NCBI GenBank assembly: GCA_038239195.1
Contig: JBBSEZ010000180.1
Location: forward strand, 1 to 18,455
Reading direction: 5' to 3'
Origin: JBBSEZ01 sp038239195
GTDB lineage: Bacteria > Planctomycetota > Planctomycetia > Gemmatales > Gemmataceae
DNA length: 18,455 nt
Shown here: in pieces, positions 7,510 to 14,976 of the stretch
Position numbering within the stretch: position 1 is the stretch's first letter
Layout: each line of letters begins with the position of its first letter
Notes under the pieces: generated by a model
Told to the model about the DNA's origin: nothing
Database searches by the model: none
Seen by the model: the letters and a program-made list of their open reading frames with translations, nothing else
Program-made: the position numbers and the translations under genes

Positions 7510-9429
7510 ATGCCAGCATCGTCCGCTTCCCGGCCGAGCACTTCGAGGTCCATCCAGGTCCTGGGAAGTTTGGTCCTCATCATCGCCTGCCTCAAGATCG
7601 CCAAGCAGGTGTTCATCCCGCTCGCGCTGGCCGTGCTCTTGACGTTCATCCTCTCGCCGCTGGTCATCCGCCTGCAACGTCGCGGCCTGGGGCGCACCTC
7701 GTCGGTCCTCCTGGTCGTCCTGATTACCTTTACCGTCCTCGCCGGCCTCTGCTGGGGGATCGCCGACCAACTCCGCCACTTGCTCGTCGAAATCCCCAAG
7801 CATCGCGACGACATCGCGACCAAGATCTCCGGGCTGAAAGGCACGGGAGCGGGGCCCGTGGCAGAGCTCGTCGAGATGATGAACGACATCACCGAGTCGG
7901 TTCACGGGGACTCGCCGAAAGTGCCGCCGGGGGGGAAAGCGCCCCAGCAGGTGGTGATCGTCAACGACAAGGCGCCGAGCTTCTCCTGGTTCGCCGGCGC
8001 GGTCGGCCCCGCCTTGGAGGTCGGCCTGAGCGGCATCTTCATGGCCATCCTGGTCGTCTTCATGCTCGCCTACCGGGAAGACTTACGCAATCGCTTCTTC
8101 CGGGCGGTGGGGCACGGCCATCTGACGACCACGACGCGGGCGGTGGACGAGGCCGCCCAGCGCATCAGCCGGTTCCTGGTGACGCAGTTGATGATCAACG
8201 TCGGCTTCGGCGTGCTGTGGGCCCTGTCGCTGCGCTTCGTCCCCGGCGGGCCGCAGGGGCTTGGCGTGCCCTACGCCTTCCTCTGGGGGTGCCTGGCCGC
8301 GGCGCTCCGCTTCGTCCCCTACATCGGGACCTGGGTGGCGCTGGCGTTCCCCCTGGTGCTCAGCATTGCCCTGTCGCCGATCGACCAACCGTGGCTCCAG
8401 CCGATCTTGTTGACCGCCATTTTCGTGGCGCTGGAGATGATTACCGGGAACGTGCTCGAGCCGTTGTGGTTCGGCCACAACACGGGCGTTTCCCCCGTGG
8501 CGCTGCTGGTCGCGGCGGTCTTCTGGGCCTGGCTGTGGGGGCCCATCGGGCTGGTGCTGGCCACGCCGCTGACGGTCTGCCTGGTCGTGTTCGGCAAATA
8601 CGTCCCGCAACTCGTGCTCTTCAACGTCTTCCTGGGCTCGGAGGCCGCCCTCGGCTCGGAGATCAGCTACTACCAGCGGCTCCTGGCCCGGGACGAGGAC
8701 GAGGCTGCCGACCTCGTGCAGGCGTACCTCAAGGAGCGGCCCCTGGAAAGCGTCTACGACGAGGTGCTTCTGCCTGCCCTCATGCTGGCCAGGCGCGACG
8801 AGGAGCGCGGCAGCCTCGATCCAGGGGCCGACCAGTTCATCCGCGAGGTGACGCAGCGCGTCATGGACGAGATCATCGGGCAGCACGAGCGCATCCGGCT
8901 GGTCGCCACCGGCAAGGGCGAGATCGACGCCACGGGCGAGCTCGTCGCCCCCAAGGGCGGGGGCAAGTTGCTAATCCTCGGCTGTCCCGCCCGGGCGGAG
9001 GAGGACGAACTGGCCCTGCGCATGCTGGCCCAGCTCTTGCAGGCCGACAACTACGAGATGGAGGTCGTCTCCGCCCAGTCGCTCACCTCGGAGGTCGTCG
9101 CGCGGGCCCGCAAAGAGGGGCCCGCAGTCATCTGTATCGCGGCGTTGCCCCCGGGCGGGGTGGCGCCGGCCAGCTACCTGTGCAAGCGGCTGCGCCTGAG
9201 TTTGCCCGACGTCAAGATCATCGTCTGCCGCTGGGGCCAGAAGGAGAACCTCGAAAAGTTGCAGGAGCGCTTGACGGAGGCAGGGGCCAACAAGATCGTG
9301 GCCTCGTTGCAGGAAACCAGGCTCGAGGTCCTCCCTCTCGTCCGCGTGGCGACGGGGGGCGCCCCCTCGAAGGACGGAGCGAAAGCGGAAGCCAGCCAGC
9401 TCGGGATCGCCCAGAAGAAAAAGAAATGA
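7510..9429 (+). CDS. AI-2E-family permease with a long cytosolic C-terminal domain
   Basis: Residues 1-375 form the AI-2E/PerM-like membrane domain. Two helices lie near the start (about 17-57), another at 64-85, then a soluble segment, then helices from 165 on that include the family block LRFVPYIGTWVALAFPLVLSI (266-286). The remaining 265 residues are unusual. Residues about 378-470 are acidic and probably helical. Residues about 486-600 (KLLILGCP, AVICIAALPPGG, VKIIVCRWGQ) look like the alternating beta/alpha fold of B12-binding or receiver-like domains, but without the DxHxxG cobalamin ligand. The substrate is unknown; family members include exporters and sodium/proton antiporters, and AI-2 itself should not be assumed. 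The ATG at 7510 has only a weak GGGGCACG upstream. The DUF892 gene follows after 52 bases. Confidence 0.82.
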   Translation: MPASSASRPSTSRSIQVLGSLVLIIACLKIAKQVFIPLALAVLLTFILSPLVIRLQRRGLGRTSSVLLVVLITFTVLAGLCWGIADQLRHLLVEIPKHRDDIATKISGLKGTGAGPVAELVEMMNDITESVHGDSPKVPPGGKAPQQVVIVNDKAPSFSWFAGAVGPALEVGLSGIFMAILVVFMLAYREDLRNRFFRAVGHGHLTTTTRAVDEAAQRISRFLVTQLMINVGFGVLWALSLRFVPGGPQGLGVPYAFLWGCLAAALRFVPYIGTWVALAFPLVLSIALSPIDQPWLQPILLTAIFVALEMITGNVLEPLWFGHNTGVSPVALLVAAVFWAWLWGPIGLVLATPLTVCLVVFGKYVPQLVLFNVFLGSEAALGSEISYYQRLLARDEDEAADLVQAYLKERPLESVYDEVLLPALMLARRDEERGSLDPGADQFIREVTQRVMDEIIGQHERIRLVATGKGEIDATGELVAPKGGGKLLILGCPARAEEDELALRMLAQLLQADNYEMEVVSAQSLTSEVVARARKEGPAVICIAALPPGGVAPASYLCKRLRLSLPDVKIIVCRWGQKENLEKLQERLTEAGANKIVASLQETRLEVLPLVRVATGGAPSKDGAKAEASQLGIAQKKKK

Positions 9430-9434
9430 CTCGA

Positions 9435-9456
9435 GGCCCGGTACGTTTGTCGGGCC
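9435..9456 (+). terminator. Short GC-rich hairpin between permease and DUF892 gene
   Basis: GGCCCG and CGGGCC form a 6-bp stem with a 10-base loop just after the permease stop. No T run follows, and the DUF892 ribosome site (AGGAG, 9468-9472) comes directly after. It may be a transcript-processing or partial-termination point rather than a full terminator. Confidence 0.35.
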
Positions 9457-9481
9457 CGGTCCGGATCAGGAGATTTTCTCG

Positions 9482-10051
9482 ATGAAGATCAACTCGCTAC
9501 AAGACTTGCTCGTGGACCTCGTGAAAGACCTGTACAGCGCCGAGAACCAGCTCGTGAAGGCGCTGCCCAGGATGGCCAAGGCGGCTTCCTCGGCCGCCCT
9601 GCGGAGCGGCTTCCAGCTGCACCTGGAAGAGACGAAGCAGCAGGTGGAGCGGCTCACGCGCGTCTGCGAGCATCTCGGGGCAACGCCCAAGGGCAAGAAG
9701 TGCAAGGCGATGGAGGGCCTCGTCGAGGAAGGCAAGGAACTGATGGAAGAGAAGCCCGAGGCGGCGCTGCTCGACGCGGGGCTCATCGCGGCCGCCCAGA
9801 AGGTGGAGCACTACGAGATCGCCGGCTACGGAAGTGCCTGCACCTGGGCCGAGCAACTGGGCCTGAGTGCGGTCGCGAAGCTGCTCGGGGAGACGCTCGC
9901 CGAAGAGAAGGCGACCGACGAAAAGTTGACGGAACTGGCCAAGCAGAGCGTCAACGTGAAAGCGGAGAGCGCCAACGAACAGAGCGCCAACGAACAGGCC
10001 GGGGCGGGGAGCAAGGCCGGGAAGGGGAAGAAGCCCGGCAGCAAGAAGTAG
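9482..10051 (+). CDS. DUF892 (YciE/YciF-type) ferritin-like protein
   Basis: This four-helix, ferritin-like stress protein has 189 residues. The diagnostic N-terminus INSLQDLLVDLVKDLYSAENQL gives the first metal-ligand candidate, Glu21. HLEETKQQVERL (Glu50), KVEHYEIAGYGSACTWAEQLG (Glu109, Glu112) and LAEEKATDEKLTELA (Glu141) supply the rest, as expected for the family. YciF-type proteins are induced by osmotic and other stresses; their biochemical role is uncertain. After about residue 158 a low-complexity tail rich in Ser, Asn, Gln, Gly and Lys follows, including a tandem SANEQ repeat and a basic end. AGGAG at 9468-9472 precedes the ATG. The PA2169-like gene follows after 27 bases, so the two are likely co-transcribed. 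Confidence 0.9.
   Translation: MKINSLQDLLVDLVKDLYSAENQLVKALPRMAKAASSAALRSGFQLHLEETKQQVERLTRVCEHLGATPKGKKCKAMEGLVEEGKELMEEKPEAALLDAGLIAAAQKVEHYEIAGYGSACTWAEQLGLSAVAKLLGETLAEEKATDEKLTELAKQSVNVKAESANEQSANEQAGAGSKAGKGKKPGSKK
9966..9997 (+). repeat. Tandem 15-base repeat encoding SANEQ-SANEQ
   Basis: AGCGCCAACGAACAG occurs twice head to tail (9968-9982 and 9983-9997), with two more matching bases upstream. It duplicates five residues in the low-complexity tail of the DUF892 protein and preserves the frame, as expected of a recent slippage duplication. Confidence 0.85.
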
Positions 10052-10078
10052 AAGAACCCAAAGGGAGGGATCGGAGCC

Positions 10079-10531
10079 ATGGAGAACGCCAATCGGCGGG
10101 CCGTTGAGGCCCTCAATCATCTGCTCGAGACGTGCAAGGACGGGGAGAAGGGCTTCCGGACAGCGGCGGAGGCGGTCCAGATGCCGGACCTCAAGCAACT
10201 CTTCGACTCCTATGCTTCGCAACGAGGCGTCTTCGCCGGGCAACTGCAAGCGGAAGTCGAGCGCCTGGGCGGGGCCCCCGAGAGGAGCGGCCACGTCGTC
10301 GCCACGCTGCATCGGGGCTGGATGCGCATCAAGTCGCTCGTCGCCGGCCACGATCCGTCCGGGATCATCGCGGAGTGCGAGCAGGGCGAGGACGCGGCGA
10401 TGAAGGCGTATGAAGAGGCGCTGAAAGTGAGCTTGCCGGCCGAGGCCGAGGCGATGGTCAAGTTGCAGTTCGCACAGGTCAAGGACGCCCACGAGCGCGT
10501 GCGGGCGTTGAAGGCAGCGGCGAAGCCCTGA
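10079..10531 (+). CDS. PA2169-family (DUF2383) four-helix-bundle protein
   Basis: This 150-residue, all-helical, ferritin-like protein shows the family pattern: NRRAVEALNHLLETCKDGEKGFRTAAEAV (helix 1), LKQLFDSYASQRGVFAGQLQAEVERLGG (helix 2), HRGWMRIKSLVAG, and ECEQGEDAAMKAYEEAL with its CEQGED block (helix 3), then a last helix ending near DAHERVRAL. The function of the family is unknown; it recurs beside stress genes. GGGAGGGATCGGAG lies upstream of the ATG. It forms a pair with the preceding DUF892 gene, and its end is marked by the long inverted repeat at 10553-10616. Confidence 0.85.
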   Translation: MENANRRAVEALNHLLETCKDGEKGFRTAAEAVQMPDLKQLFDSYASQRGVFAGQLQAEVERLGGAPERSGHVVATLHRGWMRIKSLVAGHDPSGIIAECEQGEDAAMKAYEEALKVSLPAEAEAMVKLQFAQVKDAHERVRALKAAAKP

Positions 10532-10552
10532 GGCTCGGCGACAAAGTAGTTA

Positions 10553-10616
10553 GCAGAAGGTAGAAGTTACAAAGGGGAGGCTGTCTCGGCTTCCTCGTTG
10601 TAACTTCTCCTTCTGC
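10553..10616. terminator. Long inverted repeat between convergent genes
   Basis: A 20-base left arm (10553-10572) and a 19-base right arm (10598-10616) are complementary except for one bulged T, giving a stem of 19 bp around a 25-base loop that can itself partly pair (AGGGGAGGC with GCTTCCTCG). It lies between two genes that converge, so a bidirectional terminator is the simplest reading. The stem is unusually long for that and richer in A/T than its surroundings. A small palindromic mobile repeat or a structured RNA are alternatives. Confidence 0.6.
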
Positions 10617-10689
10617 GAGAGCATGGGGTGGGCACCTGGGTGCGCTCCGTCGTGCTCCTGTGCTTCCCATCTCGGGGCGTGCGGGGCAA

Positions 10690-10702
10690 GGAACGAAGTT
10701 CC
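10690..10702 (-). terminator. Small hairpin just after the minus-strand membrane gene
   Basis: On the minus strand GGAAC-TTC-GTTCC forms a 5-bp stem closed by a three-base loop eight bases after the stop, followed by TTGCCCC. It is weak and may act with the long repeat at 10553-10616. Confidence 0.3.
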
Positions 10703-10710
10703 CGCCTCCT

Positions 10711-11229
10711 TCACCCTCCCGAATGCCTCGTCCCGGGGGCCTCCCCCGCTCGCCCGTTGATGGCCCGGGCCCCCGCGGCCTTGAGCCGTTCGAGCAGGGG
10801 CTTGGGCTCGACCAAGACCACCACTTGTTGCCGGTAGACGTCCTGGCCTCGTTCGCAGGCCCGCCAGCACTTCAGGTATTCGCAGCGCGCGAGGCCTTTG
10901 CCTTCGCGGGGCAAGGCCTGGCAGAAGGCCTGCCACTCCCGCGCCGAGGTCTCGGCGCCCACGGCCTCGGCGGCCTTGTGCAAGGCCGCCTGGAAAGCGT
11001 CGCGGAGCGCCTCGTCTGGGGTGCGCCCCACACCTTCGGCGAGGACCTTGTAAGGCTCGACCTTGGGCGGCAGGAGGACCGGGCAAGGTGCGGCCTTCGT
11101 CGCGGGGGCCCAAACTTCCTCGGGCTCCTTCACCCGGTCGCAGACGAAGTGGACCAGGACTGGCGCCACGACGCTGGTGAAGACGGCCGTCACGATCGTT
11201 CCCACGCAGCCGCTTTGTTTGTTCGCCAT
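10711..11229 (-). CDS. Membrane-anchored protein of unknown function (LPP20/FlgT-like fold possible)
   Basis: The protein has 172 residues. A short N-terminus (MANKQSGC) is followed by one hydrophobic helix (VGTIVTAVFTSVVAPVLVHFV) and then a soluble domain. The stretch EGVGRTPDEALRDAFQAALHKAAEAVG resembles the start of LPP20/FlgT-type domains, in which a strand and an Ala-rich helix are followed by strands such as VYRQQVVVLVEPKPLLERL. Three closely spaced cysteines (ARCEYLKCWRAC) could bind metal or form disulfides. The start at 11229 is preceded on its strand by GGAGGAAAG. Its upstream region holds a sigma-54-like sequence at 11294-11309. The family relation is tentative and no function is claimed. 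Confidence 0.65.
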   Translation of the reverse strand: MANKQSGCVGTIVTAVFTSVVAPVLVHFVCDRVKEPEEVWAPATKAAPCPVLLPPKVEPYKVLAEGVGRTPDEALRDAFQAALHKAAEAVGAETSAREWQAFCQALPREGKGLARCEYLKCWRACERGQDVYRQQVVVLVEPKPLLERLKAAGARAINGRAGEAPGTRHSGG

Positions 11230-11293
11230 CGCTCTTTCCTCCATGCCGAGCAGATAAAGGGAGGGGCCGTCAGGGCCACCCGTCCCACTCGGT

Positions 11294-11309
11294 TGCAAGT
11301 GCGGCGCCA
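11294..11309 (-). promoter_or_regulatory. Probable sigma-54 promoter of the membrane-anchored unknown
   Basis: On the minus strand the sequence reads TGGCGCCGCACTTGCA. The invariant GG and GC are 12 bases apart, and two positions of the -24 box differ from consensus (TGGCGCC for TGGCACG). The start site would be near 11283, 54 bases before the ATG at 11229. The orientation and distance suit that gene. Confidence 0.5.
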
Positions 11310-11449
11310 TACGCCCCGGCCAAGGGCCAGGAGCGGAAGGTTCTCGGTGGGGCCGGGCAGGGCCTTCGGGGTTGCGCAGGCGAGGAAAATCAGGAAAGCC
11401 GGGGGCCGAGTATCCGCCCTTTTGGCGCAAGCGCCGCCGACAATCGCGT

Positions 11450-11464
11450 CCCTCCCTGGGAGGG
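11450..11464. promoter_or_regulatory. 15-base palindrome CCCTCCC-T-GGGAGGG
   Basis: Two 7-base arms are perfectly complementary around one central base. It lies between the two outward-facing promoter-like sequences, about 140 bases from one and 155 from the other. That is a normal distance for a sigma-54 activator or other operator. Its G/C content makes chance occurrence possible. Confidence 0.35.
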
Positions 11465-11619
11465 CTGAGTGACCTCGCCCCCTCGGCGGCGCCCCTGACC
11501 AATCGCGGAATCGCGCCAAGATTCGTCGGCCAGGAACGAAACGCCTAAAGACTGCTCCGCGTTGCGACGGCGCCCTCCAACTTCACTCCCAAGAGCTTCA
11601 TCCCGGGCGCGGCACCTTG

Positions 11620-11635
11620 CGGCCCGCTCCTTGCA
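11620..11635 (+). promoter_or_regulatory. Possible sigma-54 promoter of the histidine kinase gene
   Basis: CGGCCCGCTCCTTGCA keeps GG and GC 12 bases apart and has a perfect TTGCA box; the -24 box has two differences (C for T, C for A). The start site would be near 11646, 45 bases before the ATG at 11691. A similar-quality match occurs inside a coding region at 2373-2388, so the call depends on position. Confidence 0.4.
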
Positions 11636-11690
11636 CGTTCGTCAACGGAACACCCGTTCAAGGAAGAACACCAACGAAGGGACAGCGCCG

Positions 11691-13553
11691 ATGTCCGCAG
11701 CTCTGACTCGCAAAGTATTGATCGCGTTTGGCGGGGCCTTGATCTTGCTGGGGCTGATCGGCCTGTTCTCCTGGCGGAGCACGCACCGGCTGACGGAAGC
11801 CTCTGTCCAGGCAACGCACGTTCACCAGATACACGTCGCGGTGGACAGGCTGACCACCGCCCTGGACGAGGCGGAGGCCCAGCGTTGCGAGTACGTCCGC
11901 ACCGGGGAGGCCAGCCATCGCGAGGCCTTCCGAGCCGTTCGCGAGCTCGCCGGCGACCACCTGCGCGAGCTGCGCAATCTGGTCGGCGCGGGCTCCGAGC
12001 AGGGGCATCGGCTGGAAGCGGTCGAGCGGGCGGTAGCGGAGAAGCTGGCCCTTCTGGAGCGCTCGTTCAAGCTGCGAGGGCGCAACCGCTTCGACATGCG
12101 CGGTCAGTGGGCCCTGACCGTTCGCCTCCGGGAGTCGGCGCACGGCCTTCGACGCGGGCTCGAAGAGGTGAAGGTCGAGGAGGGGGCACGCCTCGCCCGC
12201 TGGCAAGCGCGGGCCCAGGACGCCGCCGGACAGACCTTTGTCCTCATCGACGTGGGAAACCTGTTCGCGCTCGCGGGAGTCGGCCTGGCCGTCTTCGGCA
12301 TTCGGCGCGACCTGAAGGCCTGGGGCCGCAGCGAGGGCGACCTGCGCCAGGCCCACCGGCAGACGGTGGAGGAGGTCGAACAGCAGCGCGGTCAACTGGC
12401 GGTGGTCCACGAACGGCTCGACGAGCAGGCCAACCGCTGCCGCCAGTTGGAGGACCGCTGCCGGCAAACGGAAAAGCTGAGCACGGTCGGCCGGATGACC
12501 GGGGAGGTAGCGCACGACTTCAACAACCTGCTCACGGTGATCCTGAACTGCGCCGCCGTGATCCACGCCAGGCTGACAGTCGGCGAGCCCATTCGAGAAC
12601 TGGCCGGCCACGTGGTCCAGGCAGGGGAGAAGGCCACCGCATTGACGCGCCGGCTGCTCGCGTTCACCCGCAACCGGCCGACGCGCCCGGGGCCGCTCGA
12701 TCTGACCGCCGTCGTCGCCGAGATGGCCACTCTGGCCCGCTACCTGATCGGCCGGAAAATCGAAGTGACCACCGCGCTGGCCGCCGACCTGCGACCGGTA
12801 CTGGCCGACCGCGGGCAGATGGAACAAGTGGTGCTCAACCTGATCGTCAACGCCCGCGACGCCATGCCCGACGGCGGAAGGCTCCTACTGCAGACGCGGA
12901 ACCTCGGTGCCGAGGAGGCGAAGCCGTTGAGTAGGGGGGTGCTTCTCGCGGTCGCCGACACCGGGTGCGGCATGGACGAGGCCACGCAGGCCCGCGTGTT
13001 CGAGCCCCTCTTCACGACCAAGGGGGAAGGGAAGGGGACCGGGCTGGGGATGGGCATCGTCAAGGAGATCGTGCAGGGCAGCGGCGGGCACGTCCGCATC
13101 GTCAGCGCGCCGGGCAAAGGCACCACGGTCCAGATCGTGCTGCCATCCGCCTGCGGCGGCGCCGGCTTGCCAGAAGGCCCGCCGCCTTGCAGCGTGACGG
13201 TCCTGCTCGTCGGCCCGCAGGGGCTGGTCGAAGACCCGCTCCTCCGCGTCCTGCGTCAACTCGGTTACACCGTGCTCCAGGCGGCCGGGCCGGAGGCCGT
13301 CGCCCTGGTCCAGGAGGCCCGGCAACCGATCCACGTCCTGATTGCCCCCCTGGGCGACACCGTAGGGGCCGACCTGGTCCGGCAGCTCGCCGCCCTTCGT
13401 CCCGAGATGCGCGTCCTCTACGTGGCGGAGGGGGCGATCCCGCCTCACGTGCGGCGGGACGTCGTGGGGCCGGAGACTTCGGTGCTCCCCAAGCCGTTCA
13501 CCCTGGAGGGCCTGCAACGCAAGCTGAGCGAGGTACTCGGCGCGAAAGGGTAA
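11691..13553 (+). CDS. Sensor histidine kinase with degenerate receiver domain
   Basis: This is a membrane sensor kinase of 620 residues. A first membrane helix (about 8-28) and a second (about 183-203) enclose a helical, CHASE3-like sensor domain with a VRTGEASHREAF block. A coiled coil follows (about 215-262). The kinase core has the H-box GEVAHDFNNLL with His275, the N-box NLIVNARDAM (Asn383, Asn387), the G1 box DTGCGMD, the F box FEPLFTTK and the G2 box GTGLGMGI. Residues about 500-616 have the layout of a receiver domain, but the acidic pair is lost (VGPQG) and the phosphoacceptor position falls at Pro553; only the late lysine (Lys601, LPKPF) remains. The domain therefore cannot accept phosphate normally. 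GAAGGGA precedes the ATG. No cognate regulator is adjacent; the nearest is at 17134. Confidence 0.9.
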   Translation: MSAALTRKVLIAFGGALILLGLIGLFSWRSTHRLTEASVQATHVHQIHVAVDRLTTALDEAEAQRCEYVRTGEASHREAFRAVRELAGDHLRELRNLVGAGSEQGHRLEAVERAVAEKLALLERSFKLRGRNRFDMRGQWALTVRLRESAHGLRRGLEEVKVEEGARLARWQARAQDAAGQTFVLIDVGNLFALAGVGLAVFGIRRDLKAWGRSEGDLRQAHRQTVEEVEQQRGQLAVVHERLDEQANRCRQLEDRCRQTEKLSTVGRMTGEVAHDFNNLLTVILNCAAVIHARLTVGEPIRELAGHVVQAGEKATALTRRLLAFTRNRPTRPGPLDLTAVVAEMATLARYLIGRKIEVTTALAADLRPVLADRGQMEQVVLNLIVNARDAMPDGGRLLLQTRNLGAEEAKPLSRGVLLAVADTGCGMDEATQARVFEPLFTTKGEGKGTGLGMGIVKEIVQGSGGHVRIVSAPGKGTTVQIVLPSACGGAGLPEGPPPCSVTVLLVGPQGLVEDPLLRVLRQLGYTVLQAAGPEAVALVQEARQPIHVLIAPLGDTVGADLVRQLAALRPEMRVLYVAEGAIPPHVRRDVVGPETSVLPKPFTLEGLQRKLSEVLGAKG

Positions 13554-13641
13554 TCTCGAGAGGGCCCGCCACGCCGCACGTTTGCCGCTTGCGGCTGAGC
13601 GAGGCGCTGGTCGAACGCGCCCGTCCGCGAGGGGCGAGCGC

Positions 13642-13657
13642 TGGCACGCAAGATGCA
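13642..13657 (+). promoter_or_regulatory. Sigma-54 promoter of the second AI-2E-family permease
   Basis: TGGCACGCAAGATGCA has a perfect -24 box and correct 12-base GG-to-GC spacing. The -12 box is ATGCA instead of TTGCA, one difference. It lies in the 232-base gap after the kinase gene. The start site would be near 13668, giving a leader of about 118 bases that includes the dyad at 13737-13751. Confidence 0.6.
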
Positions 13658-13736
13658 GTCTGCAACCTCCACGTTCCCGCCGTCGTGGGCCGCGCCTGGC
13701 TCGGTGGGAGCGAGGGCGAGCCACGCGCCCGATCTC

Positions 13737-13751
13737 GAGCTGTGTCAGCTC
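13737..13751 (+). promoter_or_regulatory. Dyad GAGCTG-TGT-CAGCTC in the permease leader
   Basis: A perfect 6-bp inverted repeat with a 3-base centre lies 35 bases before the ATG at 13786. It could be an operator or a leader hairpin; the sequence alone does not decide. Confidence 0.35.
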
Positions 13752-13785
13752 CTTCGAGGTCTCGTGGCGAGCGGGGGCAACGACC

Positions 13786-14976
13786 ATGCGCATTCCGGAC
13801 CAGCCCAACCGCCGTGCGGGCGTTCCATCGACCGCTCCACCCCGTCCGGGGATGGAGGAGTTCGCTCGCCGCGCGCTGGTGGCAGTGCTGCTCGCCGTCC
13901 TCGTCGTCGCCCTGGCCTATCTCCTGTGGCGCGGACTGCACGTTCTCCTTCAGGCCTTCGCCGGTGTGCTCTTCGCGGTCTTCCTGTCCGCCCTGGCCGA
14001 GTGGCTGAGCAAGAACACCCGGCTGTCCTACGGTTGGTCCCTGGCCATCGTCGTCGTGGTCCTTCTGTTGGTGGCCGGCGGGGGGGGCTACCTGCTGGCC
14101 AACCATCTGGCCGTCGAAGGCGATAAGTTGTCGAAGGAATTGCCGCAATCTTTGAACAAGCTTCGCGCGGACCTCGGGCAATATCCCTGGGGCCGCGTGC
14201 TGGTGGAGCACGAGGCCCACGCCCGGGACTCGCTGGCCCAGATGGGCGCCGACGTTGGCTTCGGCGGCCTCCTTTCCGGCGTGACCAGCTTGCTGGTGAC
14301 GGGCCTCGTCATTGTCTTCGTGGGCATCTTCGGGGCGGCGGAGCCGGGCCTCTACCGCGCCGGGCTGCTCCACCTGGTGCCGCCCGCGCAGCGCGAGCGC
14401 GCCGGCGAGTCGATCGATGCGCTCACCTTCAATCTGCGCTGGTGGCTCGTGGGACAGGCCGTTCTCATGGTCGTCATGTGGGGAACGACCACGGCCGGGC
14501 TATGGGCGATCGGCCTCCCCTTCGCCCTGACGCTCGGCCTGATCGCCGGCATCCTGGAACTGGTCCCCTACGTCGGCCCCTGGCTCTCGGCCATCCCGGC
14601 CGCGCTGATCGCCCTGACGGCCGGCCCGACGGCCCTGATGCTGACGCTGGCGCTCTACCTCGGCCTCCACGTCCTCGAAGGCTACGTCCTGCTGCCATTG
14701 GTGCAGCGCCGCGCGGTCCACTTGCCCCCGGCCCTGACGCTGGTGGCGCAGGTGCTACTCGGCGAGTTGCTCGGCTTGATGGGCCTGTTCGTGGCCGCCC
14801 CGCTCACGCTGTGCGCCGTCGTGCTGCTGAAGATGCTCTACGTCGAGGACACGCTCGGCGACGAGGCCATCGACGTGCCCGGCGCGCCGGGCCACGCGGA
14901 GAAGCAGGAGGCGCTCCAGGATGGGGAGCGCCTTACCGGGGCGAGCGAGCCGCGGGCGGCGAGCCCGCCGGCGTAA
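13786..14976 (+). CDS. AI-2E-family permease (short form)
   Basis: This 396-residue multi-spanning membrane protein of the AI-2E/PerM family is a second member next to the larger one at 7510. Helices are visible at about residues 25-65 (a pair), 80-105, 165-185, 220-250, 255-285 and 300-345. The family block is GILELVPYVGPWLSAIPAALIAL. It lacks the long C-terminal domain of its relative and ends in a short polar tail. The transported compound is unknown. The ATG at 13786 was chosen because translation from further upstream gives a composition unlike the family; GCGGGGGC is the only ribosome-site candidate. Its last 44 bases overlap, on the opposite strand, the end of the thioredoxin-like gene. 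Confidence 0.83.
   Translation: MRIPDQPNRRAGVPSTAPPRPGMEEFARRALVAVLLAVLVVALAYLLWRGLHVLLQAFAGVLFAVFLSALAEWLSKNTRLSYGWSLAIVVVVLLLVAGGGGYLLANHLAVEGDKLSKELPQSLNKLRADLGQYPWGRVLVEHEAHARDSLAQMGADVGFGGLLSGVTSLLVTGLVIVFVGIFGAAEPGLYRAGLLHLVPPAQRERAGESIDALTFNLRWWLVGQAVLMVVMWGTTTAGLWAIGLPFALTLGLIAGILELVPYVGPWLSAIPAALIALTAGPTALMLTLALYLGLHVLEGYVLLPLVQRRAVHLPPALTLVAQVLLGELLGLMGLFVAAPLTLCAVVLLKMLYVEDTLGDEAIDVPGAPGHAEKQEALQDGERLTGASEPRAASPPA

Larger units (their letters stand above)
11230..11690. other. Divergent intergenic region (461 bases)
   Basis: No gene is seen here. The region separates the minus-strand membrane gene from the plus-strand histidine kinase. It contains a sigma-54-like promoter facing left (11294-11309), a weaker one facing right (11620-11635) and a 15-base palindrome in the middle (11450-11464). 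This is the layout expected of a shared control region, with activator sites between two promoters. Confidence 0.55.

Noticed and set aside
10660..11472. A 270-codon open frame on the plus strand opposite the membrane-anchored unknown.
   Set aside because: Its composition is that of an antisense shadow, it has no ribosome site, and the minus-strand frame has a good start, a membrane helix and a recognisable pattern.
13583..13595. GCCGC-TT-GCGGC hairpin after the kinase gene.
   Set aside because: A two-base loop is too tight and no T run follows; a chance palindrome in GC-rich DNA is likely.
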